The notes under the pieces were generated by a model that was not told the origin of the DNA, ran no database searches, and saw nothing but the letters and a program-made list of their open reading frames with translations. 28,371 nucleotides of DNA from Candidatus Gastranaerophilales bacterium (GTDB lineage: Bacteria; Cyanobacteriota; Vampirovibrionia; Gastranaerophilales; Gastranaerophilaceae), in NCBI GenBank assembly GCA_910587245.1, contig CAJULX010000025.1:1-28371 (forward strand), in the 5' to 3' direction. Each line of letters opens with the position of its first letter. Position 1 is the stretch's first letter. Position numbers and translations under genes: made by a program. This document shows, one piece after another, positions 1 to 8,788 of the stretch.

Positions 1-3000
1 TGCGACGGGGATGTTATTGAAGATAGAAGCAAAAAAACAATGTTTCACCTTGTGCTTCTTGCAAAAAATCAGGAAGGCTATCATAACCTTTGTAAAATGG
101 ATTCCATAGCTTCAACCGATGCTTATTATTATAAACCCCGTATTAACCATGAAATTTTGGAAAAACATAAAGAAGGTATAATCTGCCTTTCTGCCTGCAT
201 TCAAGGGGAAGTTGCAAGAAATTTTCTGGACGGTCACCAAACAGTTGCCGAAGAAGCCGTTAAATATTATAAAGAACTTTTCGGGGAAGATTATTATATT
301 GAACTTCAAGACCACGGTTTGCAAGAACAGAAGGATTCAAATCCCTTCTTAATGCAGATGGCGGAAAAATATGACGTTAAAACGGTTATTACAAATGACT
401 CGCACTATTTAAGAGCCGCAGATGCCCTCTGGCATGATACCCTGCTTTGCGAACAGACAAAATCTTCAAAAAATGACCAGAACAGGTTTAAATTTTCCGT
501 TAATGAATTTTATGTAAAAACGGTGGATGAGCTTCGTGCGGCATTTGCCTGGATGGATGAGGATTATTTCAATAAATGTATTGAAAATACGGTGGAAGTT
601 GCAGATAAAGTTGATTTTCAGATGGATAAACTGGAATTTGGCAAAACAAAAGAATATCTGCCGCAATACCCCTGTCCTGATAACTTATCCGAAGAAGAAT
701 ATTTCGATGTTCTTTGTAAAAAAGGCTTAAAAGAAAGATACGGCGACCCTATCCCCGAAAGTATCATGGAAAGATATGAGTACGAAAAAAGCGTAATCTT
801 TAAAATGGGCTTTCCTGCATACTTCCTTTTAACGTGGGATTTTATCAACTGGGCAAAAGAACATGATATCCCCGTAGGTCCGGGCAGAGGTTCCGCCGCT
901 GGAAGTATAGTTGCTTATTCTCTTGGGATAACGGAGCTTGACCCGATTGAGCACAATCTCTTGTTTGAAAGATTTTTAAATCCTGAGCGTATATCTATGC
1001 CTGATATAGATATTGATTTTTGCAAAAGACGCCGCGGTGAAGTTATAGATTATGTTTCAGACAGATGGGGCGCAGACCATGTATGCCAGATTATAACCTT
1101 CGGTACGCTTGCCGCAAAAGCTGCACTGAAAGCAGTTGCGAGGGTTTATGATATTGATTTTTCAACCGCAAACAAATGGGCGGGCTTAATTCCTTCAATG
1201 CCCGGAACTAAACTTAAAGATGCCCTTGCGGACGGTACGGAATTCAGACAGCTCCATGATAACGACCCGCAGGCAGGAAGGTTAATTGATGAAGCATTGA
1301 ATCTTGAAGGTTTGAAAAATCAGGTAGGCACCCACGCTGCGGGCGTAATTATTGCGCCAAAACCGATGAGCGACATTATCCCTGTTGCCCTGTCAAAAGA
1401 AAAATCCACAACAACGCAGTATCCTATGGCGGGTATTGAAAAAATCGGGCTTTTGAAGATGGATTTCCTCGGTCTTGAAACTTTAACCATCATAAGAGAC
1501 TGTCTCGATATGGTGAAAAAGCGTACAGGTGAGGATGTCAATATAAATAAAATTCCGCTTGATGATAAGGAAACTTTTGAATTATTAAAAAGAGGAGAAA
1601 CAGACGGCGTATTTCAGCTTGAATCTCCGGGTATGAAAGCGCTTGTAAAAAGGCTGAAACCTACGGTGTTTGAAGATTTAGGCGCTCTTGTCGCACTCTT
1701 TCGCCCGGGGCCTCTTGAAGCAGGGATGGTGGACGATTTTGTGGACAGAAAACACGGCCGCCAAAAGGTAAACTATGCTCACCCCTTATTGGAAGACATT
1801 TTAAAGGATACATACGGTACAATCGTATATCAAGAGCAGATTATGCAAATCTTCCAAACCCTTGCGGGATACACACTCGGCGGCGCCGATATGGTTCGCC
1901 GTATGATGGGTAAAAAGAAATTACAGCAGATGGCGGAGCAAAAATCAATATTTATTGAAGGCGCCGCTAAAAATGATATGCCTGAAGACGCTGCCGCTAA
2001 GCTTTTTGAACAGATTGAAAGTTTTGCAAAATATTGTTTCAACAAAGCGCACTCTTCCGCTTATGCTTTTGTAGCTTATCAAACAGCCTATTTAAAAGCG
2101 CATTACCCTGTTGAATGGATGGCGGCGATTTTAACATCTCAGGCAAACGATCAGGAAAAAACCCAGCAATATATTCTTCAATGCCAGTCTTTGGGAATTC
2201 CTGTTCTTCCCCCCGATATCAATAAATCCGACGCTGATTTTACGCCTGACGGAAACGCTATAAGGTTCGGGCTTGCTTCCGTTAAAAATGTAGGCCGCGG
2301 CGTGGTTGAACTTATTATGGAAGCAAGAAAAGAAAAAGAATTTGAAAGCTTCTATGATTATTGCTCCAGAATGGACGGCAGATGTTTAAACAAGTTGACG
2401 CTTGAAGCATTGATTAGAGTAGGTGCATTTTCCAGCATTGAAAAGAGCAGAAAACAGCTGATTGAAAATTATGAGCGCGTTTTAAAAGATGTTAACAGCA
2501 AAAAAAGCGCCCAGAGCGCAGGGCAGGTAAGCCTTTTTGACGCTCTCGGCGATCAGGCGCAGGATTTAGGTATTCCGACATTTGAACTTACCGGTGATTC
2601 AAGTGTTGAATTTCTTGATACCGAAATTCAACAGTTTGAGCACGATTTAATGGGCATTTATGTAACAAGCCACCCGCTTTCAAGCATTAGAGAAACTTTA
2701 AAATATTTAACAACGGATACAATCTCTGAAATCCTTGATAATCCGCAAAATGACAGAACCGTTACTATCTGCGGACTTTTAAGTCGTGTTGCATCAAAAC
2801 CCACAAGAAAAGACCCTTCAAAAATTTTAAAAACAGGCATGATTGAAGATTTATCGGGCGGCAGAGCCGAATTTGTGACCTTCCCGAAAACCGTTGAAGC
2901 CTGCGGGCATATGATTCAAAGCGAAGAAAAACTCATTATGACAGCTAAAGTGCAGGTGAGGGAAGAAGAAGTAAATCTTATTGTGCAGGAAGTAAAACCG

Positions 3001-3270
3001 ATTCAAAATGTTAATCTTGTAACTTTAAAATTGCTGGAAGACCTTGCTTTTGAAGAAATGATTTATTTGAAAGAATTACTTGCAAAAAATAACGGTGAAG
3101 ACCCTGTTGTAGTAGATTTTGAAGATACGGAAAGCCCGAATGATGACCATAGGGTGCAGATTTTAACCAATAAGAAACTCTGGGTAAAAGCATCGCCCGA
3201 TGTTGAAAACGTTATAAACAAAGCTTTTAAAGGTAAAGTTGAGCTTGCAATAAAATCTCTTGCAGGGTAA
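1..3270 (+). CDS. dnaE: DNA polymerase III alpha subunit, 5' end cut off
   Basis: Replicative polymerase that extends DNA at the fork. The frame is open from base 1, so the gene starts upstream; the ATG at 40 is internal. About 1,089 codons are visible, so roughly 70-90 N-terminal residues are missing compared with usual DnaE proteins. The first ~210 codons are the rest of the PHP domain, including an intact NDSHY motif (TNDSHYL), as in PHP domains that still bind metal. The palm follows: GPGRGSAAGS near base 880, catalytic aspartates in PDIDIDF (1000-1020) and the third in KMDFLGLETL (Asp codon 1462-1464). The conserved FNKAHSSAYA segment is near base 2040. A helix-hairpin-helix/OB-fold tail is present (GLLSRVASKP region near 2770). 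It is DnaE1-type rather than PolC because there is no inserted exonuclease domain. No clear terminator follows the stop. Confidence 0.97.
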   Translation, partial: CDGDVIEDRSKKTMFHLVLLAKNQEGYHNLCKMDSIASTDAYYYKPRINHEILEKHKEGIICLSACIQGEVARNFLDGHQTVAEEAVKYYKELFGEDYYIELQDHGLQEQKDSNPFLMQMAEKYDVKTVITNDSHYLRAADALWHDTLLCEQTKSSKNDQNRFKFSVNEFYVKTVDELRAAFAWMDEDYFNKCIENTVEVADKVDFQMDKLEFGKTKEYLPQYPCPDNLSEEEYFDVLCKKGLKERYGDPIPESIMERYEYEKSVIFKMGFPAYFLLTWDFINWAKEHDIPVGPGRGSAAGSIVAYSLGITELDPIEHNLLFERFLNPERISMPDIDIDFCKRRRGEVIDYVSDRWGADHVCQIITFGTLAAKAALKAVARVYDIDFSTANKWAGLIPSMPGTKLKDALADGTEFRQLHDNDPQAGRLIDEALNLEGLKNQVGTHAAGVIIAPKPMSDIIPVALSKEKSTTTQYPMAGIEKIGLLKMDFLGLETLTIIRDCLDMVKKRTGEDVNINKIPLDDKETFELLKRGETDGVFQLESPGMKALVKRLKPTVFEDLGALVALFRPGPLEAGMVDDFVDRKHGRQKVNYAHPLLEDILKDTYGTIVYQEQIMQIFQTLAGYTLGGADMVRRMMGKKKLQQMAEQKSIFIEGAAKNDMPEDAAAKLFEQIESFAKYCFNKAHSSAYAFVAYQTAYLKAHYPVEWMAAILTSQANDQEKTQQYILQCQSLGIPVLPPDINKSDADFTPDGNAIRFGLASVKNVGRGVVELIMEARKEKEFESFYDYCSRMDGRCLNKLTLEALIRVGAFSSIEKSRKQLIENYERVLKDVNSKKSAQSAGQVSLFDALGDQAQDLGIPTFELTGDSSVEFLDTEIQQFEHDLMGIYVTSHPLSSIRETLKYLTTDTISEILDNPQNDRTVTICGLLSRVASKPTRKDPSKILKTGMIEDLSGGRAEFVTFPKTVEACGHMIQSEEKLIMTAKVQVREEEVNLIVQEVKPIQNVNLVTLKLLEDLAFEEMIYLKELLAKNNGEDPVVVDFEDTESPNDDHRVQILTNKKLWVKASPDVENVINKAFKGKVELAIKSLAG

Positions 3271-3360
3271 ATTTATTTGGCTGAAATGCAATAGTTTTAA
3301 CGCTTTTTAATATAATATTAATTTTTTCTTCAAAAAACTTTTAATTTTTTGGCAATTTTT

Positions 3361-3388
3361 TTGTGTGTAAATACTTTATATATATAAG
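3361..3388 (+). promoter_or_regulatory. Putative sigma-70 promoter for the 115-aa gene
   Basis: TTGTGT at 3361-3366, 16-bp spacer, TATAAG at 3383-3388, in the dnaE-downstream gap and about 48 bp before the ATG at 3436. The surroundings are very AT-rich, so the exact hexamers are uncertain. Confidence 0.45.
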
Positions 3389-3435
3389 AATAATAAAAAA
3401 CACATAAAAGAGAGAGAAATTAAGAGGATTATATT

Positions 3436-3783
3436 ATGAGCGACGTAACCGGTGTTAGCTATTCAAGCGGTGTAAAACAAAGTTTTATGCAAAAAGCTGC
3501 ATATATGGCGGCAGATGAATTTGGCGGCGATGTAAGCATTTTTATGAATGCTATGGAAAAAGCAGGAATGAAAACCACAATTGATGATTTATTAAAAGAA
3601 TCAGGCGGCGAAATTCCGGATAATTTTGAATGCAAAAGCTTTGCCGAAAAATTAATTGACTCCGTTAAAGGATTTTTTGCCCCGAAAACGGATGAAAACA
3701 AGCCCGCTGATTTAACTCAGAAACAGCAGGATGAAAAAGATGAATTAAACTTCACCTTTGAAACCAAAACAGATGTAGAGTAG
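3436..3783 (+). CDS. Small acidic orphan protein, 115 aa
   Basis: Unrecognised family. The start is supported by AGAGGA about 8 nt before the ATG and by its own candidate promoter and terminator, so it is probably monocistronic and expressed. There is no signal peptide and no strong membrane segment. Residues ~12-75 look helical and mixed (QKAAYMAADEFGGDVSIFMN). The last 35 residues are highly charged, rich in Asp, Glu, Lys and Gln, and probably disordered. It contains one Cys (near residue 66). No catalytic motif is visible. It could be a structural or regulatory small protein; function unknown. Confidence 0.7.
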   Translation: MSDVTGVSYSSGVKQSFMQKAAYMAADEFGGDVSIFMNAMEKAGMKTTIDDLLKESGGEIPDNFECKSFAEKLIDSVKGFFAPKTDENKPADLTQKQQDEKDELNFTFETKTDVE

Positions 3784-3807
3784 TTCTTTTATAAAATATG
3801 TTTTACA

Positions 3808-3833
3808 GGGCAAATTTAATATTTGCCCTTTTT
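3808..3833 (+). terminator. Rho-independent terminator of the 115-aa gene
   Basis: Perfect 8-bp inverted repeat GGGCAAAT / ATTTGCCC with a 5-nt loop, followed by five Ts (3829-3833). It begins 24 nt after the stop. It also touches the 3' end of the opposite-strand regulator gene, where it lacks a T-tract. Confidence 0.85.
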
Positions 3834-4056
3834 AAAATTTAAAATCAAAAAGTGTGTGGATTTCAACTTCAAGAGCATTTGCAAGAATTTTCATTGTTTT
3901 TATGGTGACATTAGCCTCTCCGCGCTCAATTTGTCCTATGTAATTAAAATTCATGTCAACAATTTCAGCGAGCTTTATTTGTGAAAGTTTTTTACTTTTT
4001 CTTACATAAGCAAGTTTTGCACCAAATTTTTTCTCAACATCAATATTAAAATCCAT
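3832..4056 (-). CDS. XRE-family (Cro/CI-type) HTH regulator, 74 aa
   Basis: DNA-binding regulator consisting of little more than one HTH_3 domain. The helix-turn-helix covers about residues 22-60: LSQIKLAEIVDMNFNYIGQI, then the ERGEANVTIKTMKILANALE tail typical of the family. There is no effector or protease domain. It diverges from the amphipathic-protein gene at 4228, so it may regulate itself and that gene; this is inference. No Shine-Dalgarno sequence precedes the ATG. A TATAAT lies only 10 nt upstream, so the mRNA leader would be about 3 nt. The same design is seen at 13870-14100, but sequence similarity to that protein is only at family level. Confidence 0.88.
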   Translation of the reverse strand: MDFNIDVEKKFGAKLAYVRKSKKLSQIKLAEIVDMNFNYIGQIERGEANVTIKTMKILANALEVEIHTLFDFKF

Positions 4057-4066
4057 AGTAATAGTA

Positions 4067-4096
4067 ATTATATACTTGCTTTTGACAGATTTCTAA
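4067..4096 (-). promoter_or_regulatory. Putative promoter of the XRE gene, near-leaderless
   Basis: On the minus strand, a perfect TATAAT (4067-4072) lies 10 nt before the ATG, with a weak -35 (TTAGAA, 18-bp spacer). A start point 6-8 nt past the -10 would leave only about 2-4 nt of leader. Confidence 0.5.
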
Positions 4097-4110
4097 CTGT
4101 TATTAATAAT
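4082..4110 (+). promoter_or_regulatory. Putative sigma-70 promoter for the amphipathic protein gene
   Basis: A perfect -35 TTGACA (4082-4087), 17-bp spacer and AATAAT (4105-4110, 5 of 6). The -10 overlaps a perfect 10-bp palindrome TTATTAATAA (4100-4109), a possible operator. The leader would be about 110 nt. Confidence 0.55.
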
Positions 4111-4227
4111 TAAATACCAGCTAATAACTATTAATTTTTGTAAAAATTTGCTCAAAAATCATAAAGTTTGAAAATTACAAGCCCGATAAAAACCATGTGA
4201 AGATTATTGAAAAGAAAGGACTTTACT

Positions 4228-4806
4228 ATGACAAACTTTGAAACTAAATTTTCTGATTTTGGTGCAAAAATCGGCGGAGCACTGGACAACGGAATAGGCG
4301 CGGCAAAAGACACGGCAAAAGCGGTAGGTGAAGCCGTAATTAACACAAAAGACAAAGCTGTGGAAAAAGGTAAAGAGATAATAGAAACAGGAAAGGCTGC
4401 AAAAGAACAGGTTGAAAATGAGCTGACGGAAATAGCGGATACCATAGAAGATTTTATAGACGACAGAAAACAGGATATTAAAGATGGCGTTAAAGCCGCA
4501 GGTGAAACAATTAAGGACGGAGCAATGATAGCAGGCGGTCTTGTGATTTATGGCGCAGCTAAGGCTGCAGAAGGTGTAGAATCTGCGGTTGATAAAGGTA
4601 TTGAATTTGCAGGCGATGTTAAAGAAGCTGTTGATACGGGCAAGGCATTATTTAAAGGTATCGGCAAGGGTATTGCAGGTTATATTAAAGATGAATTCCA
4701 GGAAAAGGTTGATAAAGTAAAAGATAAAGTAAAAGAAGAAGCAGCCGAATTGAAAGACCATATAAAAGAAGGGGTGCAGGAAGAATTCAAAGATAAACAA
4801 GCTTAA
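4228..4806 (+). CDS. Amphipathic LEA/apolipoprotein-like helical protein, 192 aa
   Basis: Probably a long amphipathic helix protein, like LEA, YtxH or apolipoprotein-type stress proteins; exact family not recognised. The ATG at 4228 was chosen because AAAGGA (4215-4220) lies 7 nt upstream; a TTG at 4207 is in frame but lacks this. Almost the whole chain is Ala, Lys, Glu, Asp and Gly in roughly 11-residue periods, such as AAKDTAKAVGEAV and VDKVKDKVKEEAAELK. A more hydrophobic stretch, MIAGGLVIYGAAKAA, sits near residues 100-114. It has no Cys, no Trp and no signal peptide. It diverges from an XRE gene, has a consensus-like promoter and a good terminator, and so looks like a regulated single gene, perhaps stress-related (inference). 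Confidence 0.85.
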   Translation: MTNFETKFSDFGAKIGGALDNGIGAAKDTAKAVGEAVINTKDKAVEKGKEIIETGKAAKEQVENELTEIADTIEDFIDDRKQDIKDGVKAAGETIKDGAMIAGGLVIYGAAKAAEGVESAVDKGIEFAGDVKEAVDTGKALFKGIGKGIAGYIKDEFQEKVDKVKDKVKEEAAELKDHIKEGVQEEFKDKQA

Positions 4807-4850
4807 ATTTTCTTATAAACCGCTCCTTTGTAAGAAAATTTTATAAAATA

Positions 4851-4883
4851 AAAACCGGCTCGCAAAATCAAGCCGGTTTTTTT
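4851..4883. terminator. Bidirectional terminator between convergent genes
   Basis: AAAACCGGCT / AGCCGGTTTT with a 10-nt loop and a T-run on both strands (7 Ts on +). It serves the + gene ending at 4806 and the - helicase gene ending at 4890. A second, AT-rich hairpin (11-bp arms 4805-4815 and 4831-4841) lies just after the + stop codon. Confidence 0.9.
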
Positions 4884-4889
4884 AAATCT

Positions 4890-7800
4890 TTAATCCACTG
4901 AGAATATATCTTTAATATCCTGATATGTAAGTGTTTTAGCTATATTTCTGTCAACAGATATAACGGAATCCACCAAAGAACGTTTTTTGGATTTCAACCT
5001 TTGAATTTTTTCTTCCACAGTACCCTTTGTAATCAAGCGATATACAAACACTTTTTTGGTCTGACCGATACGATAAGCCCTGTCTGTTGCCTGATCTTCA
5101 ACCGCAGGGTTCCACCATGGGTCATAATGTATAACATAATCCGCCCCTGTTAAATTCAAGCCCGTTCCGCCCGCTTTAAGTGATACAAGGAAAATAGGAA
5201 TTGTGGGGTCGGTGTTAAATCTTTCAACAACAGCCTGACGGTCTTTTGTTTTTCCTGATAAATATTCATGCTTAATACCTTTGGATTCAAGCCAAACCTT
5301 AATAATATCAAGCATTCCGACAAACTGGCTGAATAATAAAATTCTGTGGCCTTCCGATATTATTTCTTCAAGCATATTTTGAAGATGCTCGAATTTGCCT
5401 GATTCTGAAATGCCGAGTTTTCCTTCGGTATCGTATAATCTCGGGTGGCAGCAGATTTGTCTTAATCTTAAAAGGGCAGAGAATATTGACATTCTTGATT
5501 TTTCCAAGCCCACGGTTTCAATTGATTTAAATAATTCTTCTTTTGTTGAATCCAATACCTGCAAATAAAGGTCTTTTTGCTCGGGCGTAAGTTCGCAGTA
5601 TGCAACGGATTCAATCTTATCAGGCAGGTCTTTTGCAACATCTCTTTTCATACGGCGTAATATGAACGGGAAAATCTGGGATTTCAAACGTCTTTCAACG
5701 GATTTATCCTCTTTTTCCATAATCGGATAAACGTATCTGTTGTTAAATTCAGGCGCATCAAACAAGAACCCGGGCATCAGAAAATCAAACACGCTCCACA
5801 GCTCTTCCAATTTGTTTTCAATAGGGGTGCCCGAAAGTGCCAGCTTGTGTTTTGCATTCAGCATTTTAACGGATTTTGAAGTCTGGCTTTGATAGTTTTT
5901 AATGTTTTGTGATTCATCCAAGATAATATATCTGAATTCTTCTTTTTTATAATCTTCAATATCCCGCCTGATTAGCGCATAGCTTGTAATAACAATATCG
6001 TATTTTGAAATATTTTTAAATTTGTTTTTCCTGTCTACCCCTGTAAGATTTAAAAATTTCAGGTTCGGGGCGAATTTTTCAATTTCGTTTTCCCAGTTAA
6101 AAACAACAGATGTAGGGCAGATTACAAGGGATGTTTTCTTTCCGTCTTTTTCTTTTGCTTTTTGAAGAAGGGTCAGCGTTTGAAGCGTTTTACCGAGACC
6201 CATATCATCCGCCAAAATTCCGTTTAAGCTGTATTTATATAAAAACCACAACCAGCTGTAGCCTTTCAGCTGATATTCTCTTAAACTTGCTACGGTAGAT
6301 TTAGGAAGCGGAGTATTTTCCATATTTGAAAATGTTGAAATTTCTTTCCAGAATTTTGAGAATTTGCGGCTCATTTTTAATTTCACCTTCATATTCTCCA
6401 TTTCTGAAACCACGCCTGCACGGTAAGTTTTTACTATGAATTTATCTTCTTCGTTTCTGTAAGCATCATACGTATTAAAAGATTTTAACAGTGAATAAAC
6501 GTCATCCACGGGGATTGAAGCCTGTCCTTTGCCTAAAACCTGATAATATTTTGCCCCGTCGTATACAAGTTCCTGAATTTTATCAAGCTCAATCCGCTCG
6601 CCGTCAACATCTCCGTATAGTTCAATTTCAAAAATATTTGTAGTATCGGGTGCAAAATCAATATCCGCACACAGCTGTAGTCTTTTTGAAGCCAGTTTGT
6701 ATAAAGACATATCGTCCTTTTCAATAAATTTCCAGCCGTCTCCCGCATTTTGTATGTAATAGTTGTAAAAATCTATCGCATTTTCTTTTTCAAGCGCTAA
6801 ATTATTTGTTTGCATAGGGTGAAATTTGCAGGCTAAAAGCATTTGATAAGCTTTCTGTTCAAACGCGGAATCCCTTTTTACCCAGTATAATAAATCTTTT
6901 GCGGGGTCTTTAATTGTAACGTAGGGGGTTTTGGGCGTTCTTGTATAGGGAACTTTTACCCCGTCATATTCAAATTCAAGCGAAGCCTTTAACGATTGGT
7001 CATAATCTACGCCTAATTCCACAACGCACTTTGGCGGTCTTTTTTCAAAAGCTAGGCGCTCCATTTCTTTTGAAAGTTCAACCGTCATCATCTCTCTTAA
7101 TTTCGGCAGCTCTTCATATACAAATTTTCCGCCTTCGGCATCTTTAATATCCGTAAATGAAGCTTTTGTTAAATATTGCGGGAGAATTGAAACCTGAACA
7201 TCCGTCGGGAAGATTACATCTTTATATCTTGCCCATTTCAGCTGTCGGGAAAAATATCTCACTTCTTCAAAAGGATAAATTTCGGAATCATCAGGGCGCT
7301 TCCAGTATAAAGAAAGAAGCACGTTTCCGACATAAGAAATATTTACGCTTAAACACAATTTCCAGGTTTCATCCATAAATTGAATTTTTTTGTGCGTTTT
7401 AGCGTCAATTACATCTTCAAGCCTTGATAACATTTTGAAAAATTCGTCAAATTTGTTAATTTGAACATCATACCAGCCTGATTTTTTATCAAGCCTTGAT
7501 TGTTTTAATAAAAGCCGGAACATCATTACTTCAAGCTTTTGAGCTTCGTTTAAAGTAAAATCGGGGTCATTTTTTTGTGCTTCAAGGATTAATTTTAAAG
7601 GCCCTTCAAGGTCGCGCATTACCCTTTTTGTATTTCTGTCCATAACAAGGATGGAAAAGAAATTCTGCCGCCTTTTAGGGTTAAAATGGAAGATATATCC
7701 CCCTTGCGGATTTTCTTTCATGGGAAAATCTTCATCTTCAAAGACGGGCGGGATATCATGCTTTTCATAAAGAAATTCATCCCATAAATGTCCTTTTAGT

Positions 7801-8060
7801 GCGCTTAAAGCAACGGCAACGGTGTGTTTACACCATGGTTCTTCAAGAGGACAGCTGCAAGAAGGCTTTATGCTTGTTTTGTTAAATTTTAAAGCCACAT
7901 CGTAGTGAGATTTAAAATTCCCTTTTACCTGCGCTTTTACAACGGCATCTTTCAGCTCAACCGATGCTACCTGCCCTTTTTGAAAATACTCGTATCCCCG
8001 GCGCCAGCTGCCCGGTTTTGCATTTTCCTTTATATATTTGTGGTTAAATTTATACTTCAA
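4890..8060 (-). CDS. SNF2-family helicase with SWIM zinc finger, 1056 aa
   Basis: DNA translocase of the bacterial SNF2 (RapA/HepA-like) group, probably remodelling protein-DNA or polymerase complexes; the partner is unknown. An N-terminal SWIM finger has C68, C70, C77 and H79 (CSCPLEEPWCKH). A long linker (~100-590) matches bacterial SNF2-associated regions. Motif I is DDMGLGKT (Lys624), motif II DESQ near 715, motif III LALSGTPIENKLEELW. The C-terminal helicase lobe carries LLFSQF, the LKAGGTGLNL region and the QATDRAYRIGQ arginine-finger motif. The start is TTG at 8060: AAAAGGA lies 5 nt upstream and an in-frame stop a few codons further up, while no ATG occurs early. It is complete and monocistronic. 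Confidence 0.95.
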   Translation of the reverse strand: MKYKFNHKYIKENAKPGSWRRGYEYFQKGQVASVELKDAVVKAQVKGNFKSHYDVALKFNKTSIKPSCSCPLEEPWCKHTVAVALSALKGHLWDEFLYEKHDIPPVFEDEDFPMKENPQGGYIFHFNPKRRQNFFSILVMDRNTKRVMRDLEGPLKLILEAQKNDPDFTLNEAQKLEVMMFRLLLKQSRLDKKSGWYDVQINKFDEFFKMLSRLEDVIDAKTHKKIQFMDETWKLCLSVNISYVGNVLLSLYWKRPDDSEIYPFEEVRYFSRQLKWARYKDVIFPTDVQVSILPQYLTKASFTDIKDAEGGKFVYEELPKLREMMTVELSKEMERLAFEKRPPKCVVELGVDYDQSLKASLEFEYDGVKVPYTRTPKTPYVTIKDPAKDLLYWVKRDSAFEQKAYQMLLACKFHPMQTNNLALEKENAIDFYNYYIQNAGDGWKFIEKDDMSLYKLASKRLQLCADIDFAPDTTNIFEIELYGDVDGERIELDKIQELVYDGAKYYQVLGKGQASIPVDDVYSLLKSFNTYDAYRNEEDKFIVKTYRAGVVSEMENMKVKLKMSRKFSKFWKEISTFSNMENTPLPKSTVASLREYQLKGYSWLWFLYKYSLNGILADDMGLGKTLQTLTLLQKAKEKDGKKTSLVICPTSVVFNWENEIEKFAPNLKFLNLTGVDRKNKFKNISKYDIVITSYALIRRDIEDYKKEEFRYIILDESQNIKNYQSQTSKSVKMLNAKHKLALSGTPIENKLEELWSVFDFLMPGFLFDAPEFNNRYVYPIMEKEDKSVERRLKSQIFPFILRRMKRDVAKDLPDKIESVAYCELTPEQKDLYLQVLDSTKEELFKSIETVGLEKSRMSIFSALLRLRQICCHPRLYDTEGKLGISESGKFEHLQNMLEEIISEGHRILLFSQFVGMLDIIKVWLESKGIKHEYLSGKTKDRQAVVERFNTDPTIPIFLVSLKAGGTGLNLTGADYVIHYDPWWNPAVEDQATDRAYRIGQTKKVFVYRLITKGTVEEKIQRLKSKKRSLVDSVISVDRNIAKTLTYQDIKDIFSVD

Positions 8061-8249
8061 AAAATTCCTTTTAACAATTAAAATTTAAAATAATCAATAC
8101 AAAAAGTGTGAATTAAAAGCTCCATACCACGCCGATTAGACAATTCCAAAAAACAATTATTATATCGTTTTATATCGGCTCTAACTACTTTTAAAAATAC
8201 CAGAAAATAAAATAAAAAGCAAGCGCAAATATAAGTAAATATTAAAGCT

Positions 8250-8278
8250 TTGCAATGACACACTTTATATTGTAAACT
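8250..8278 (+). promoter_or_regulatory. Possible promoter of the acpS cluster
   Basis: TTGCAA (8250-8255), 17-bp spacer, TAAACT (8273-8278), about 25 bp before the acpS ATG. The match is moderate. The rest of the 242-bp gap (8061-8302) shows no other clear element. Confidence 0.35.
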
Positions 8279-8302
8279 AAAGTTAATCCAGCGGGGTAAA
8301 TT

Positions 8303-8788
8303 ATGAGTGATTTTAAAGATTTAGGGGCAGGAGTCGATATTGAAGAAATCGAAAGATTTGAAAAATATAATACGGCAAATAACCCCTTTGTTTTAAGAAT
8401 TTTTACGAAAGATGAAATTGAATACTGTTTTTCAAAGAAAAATTATGCCGCACATCTTGCGGCAAGATACTGCGCCAAAGAAGCATGTTTGAAGGCTGTA
8501 TGCTCATTCGGATATGAAGCTGTAAGCTATGCGGATTTTGAAGTATACCATGAAAGAAACGGAGCCCCCGAGGTGCGGATTTTGAATGAAAATCTGGCAG
8601 AAAAGGTTGAGCTTAAAATATCTCTTTCGCACAGCAAAACAAATGCGGTTTGTTATGCAATCGCACATAAAAAACCTTTCCAATTGAACTATAATTCATC
8701 CGATACGGAAGATTATAAGAACGATTTTATAAATAACAATTTCGGGGAAGATTTCAGAAAGGATGTTTATGGATCAGCGGAAATTTAA
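8303..8788 (+). CDS. acpS: Holo-[acyl-carrier-protein] synthase
   Basis: Transfers phosphopantetheine from CoA to the conserved Ser of acyl carrier protein (here AcpP at 16131-16364), switching on fatty acid synthesis in the cytoplasm. The AcpS signature motifs are visible: GVDIEEIERF with the metal ligand D12, then FTKDEIEYC, then AARYCAKEACLKAV with E60, and the C-terminal core strand around LSHSKTNAVCYAIAH (~108-122). The core fits the usual ~120-125 residues. About 38 more residues, acidic and Asn-rich, follow (from KPFQLNY) and are unusual. A GCGGGG stretch 6-7 nt before the ATG is only a weak ribosome site. The 3' end overlaps the next gene by 20 nt, so the tail may partly exist to give translational coupling. 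Confidence 0.92.
   Translation: MSDFKDLGAGVDIEEIERFEKYNTANNPFVLRIFTKDEIEYCFSKKNYAAHLAARYCAKEACLKAVCSFGYEAVSYADFEVYHERNGAPEVRILNENLAEKVELKISLSHSKTNAVCYAIAHKKPFQLNYNSSDTEDYKNDFINNNFGEDFRKDVYGSAEI

Noticed and set aside
4207..4227. TTG start 7 codons upstream of the amphipathic protein ATG
   Set aside because: It would place the good AAAGGA ribosome site inside the coding region; the ATG at 4228 has the right spacing.
8078..8263. 61-codon minus-strand ORF in the gap before the helicase gene, with a hydrophobic stretch
   Set aside because: GTG start without a ribosome site, odd composition, and it overlaps the likely promoter of the acpS cluster on the other strand.
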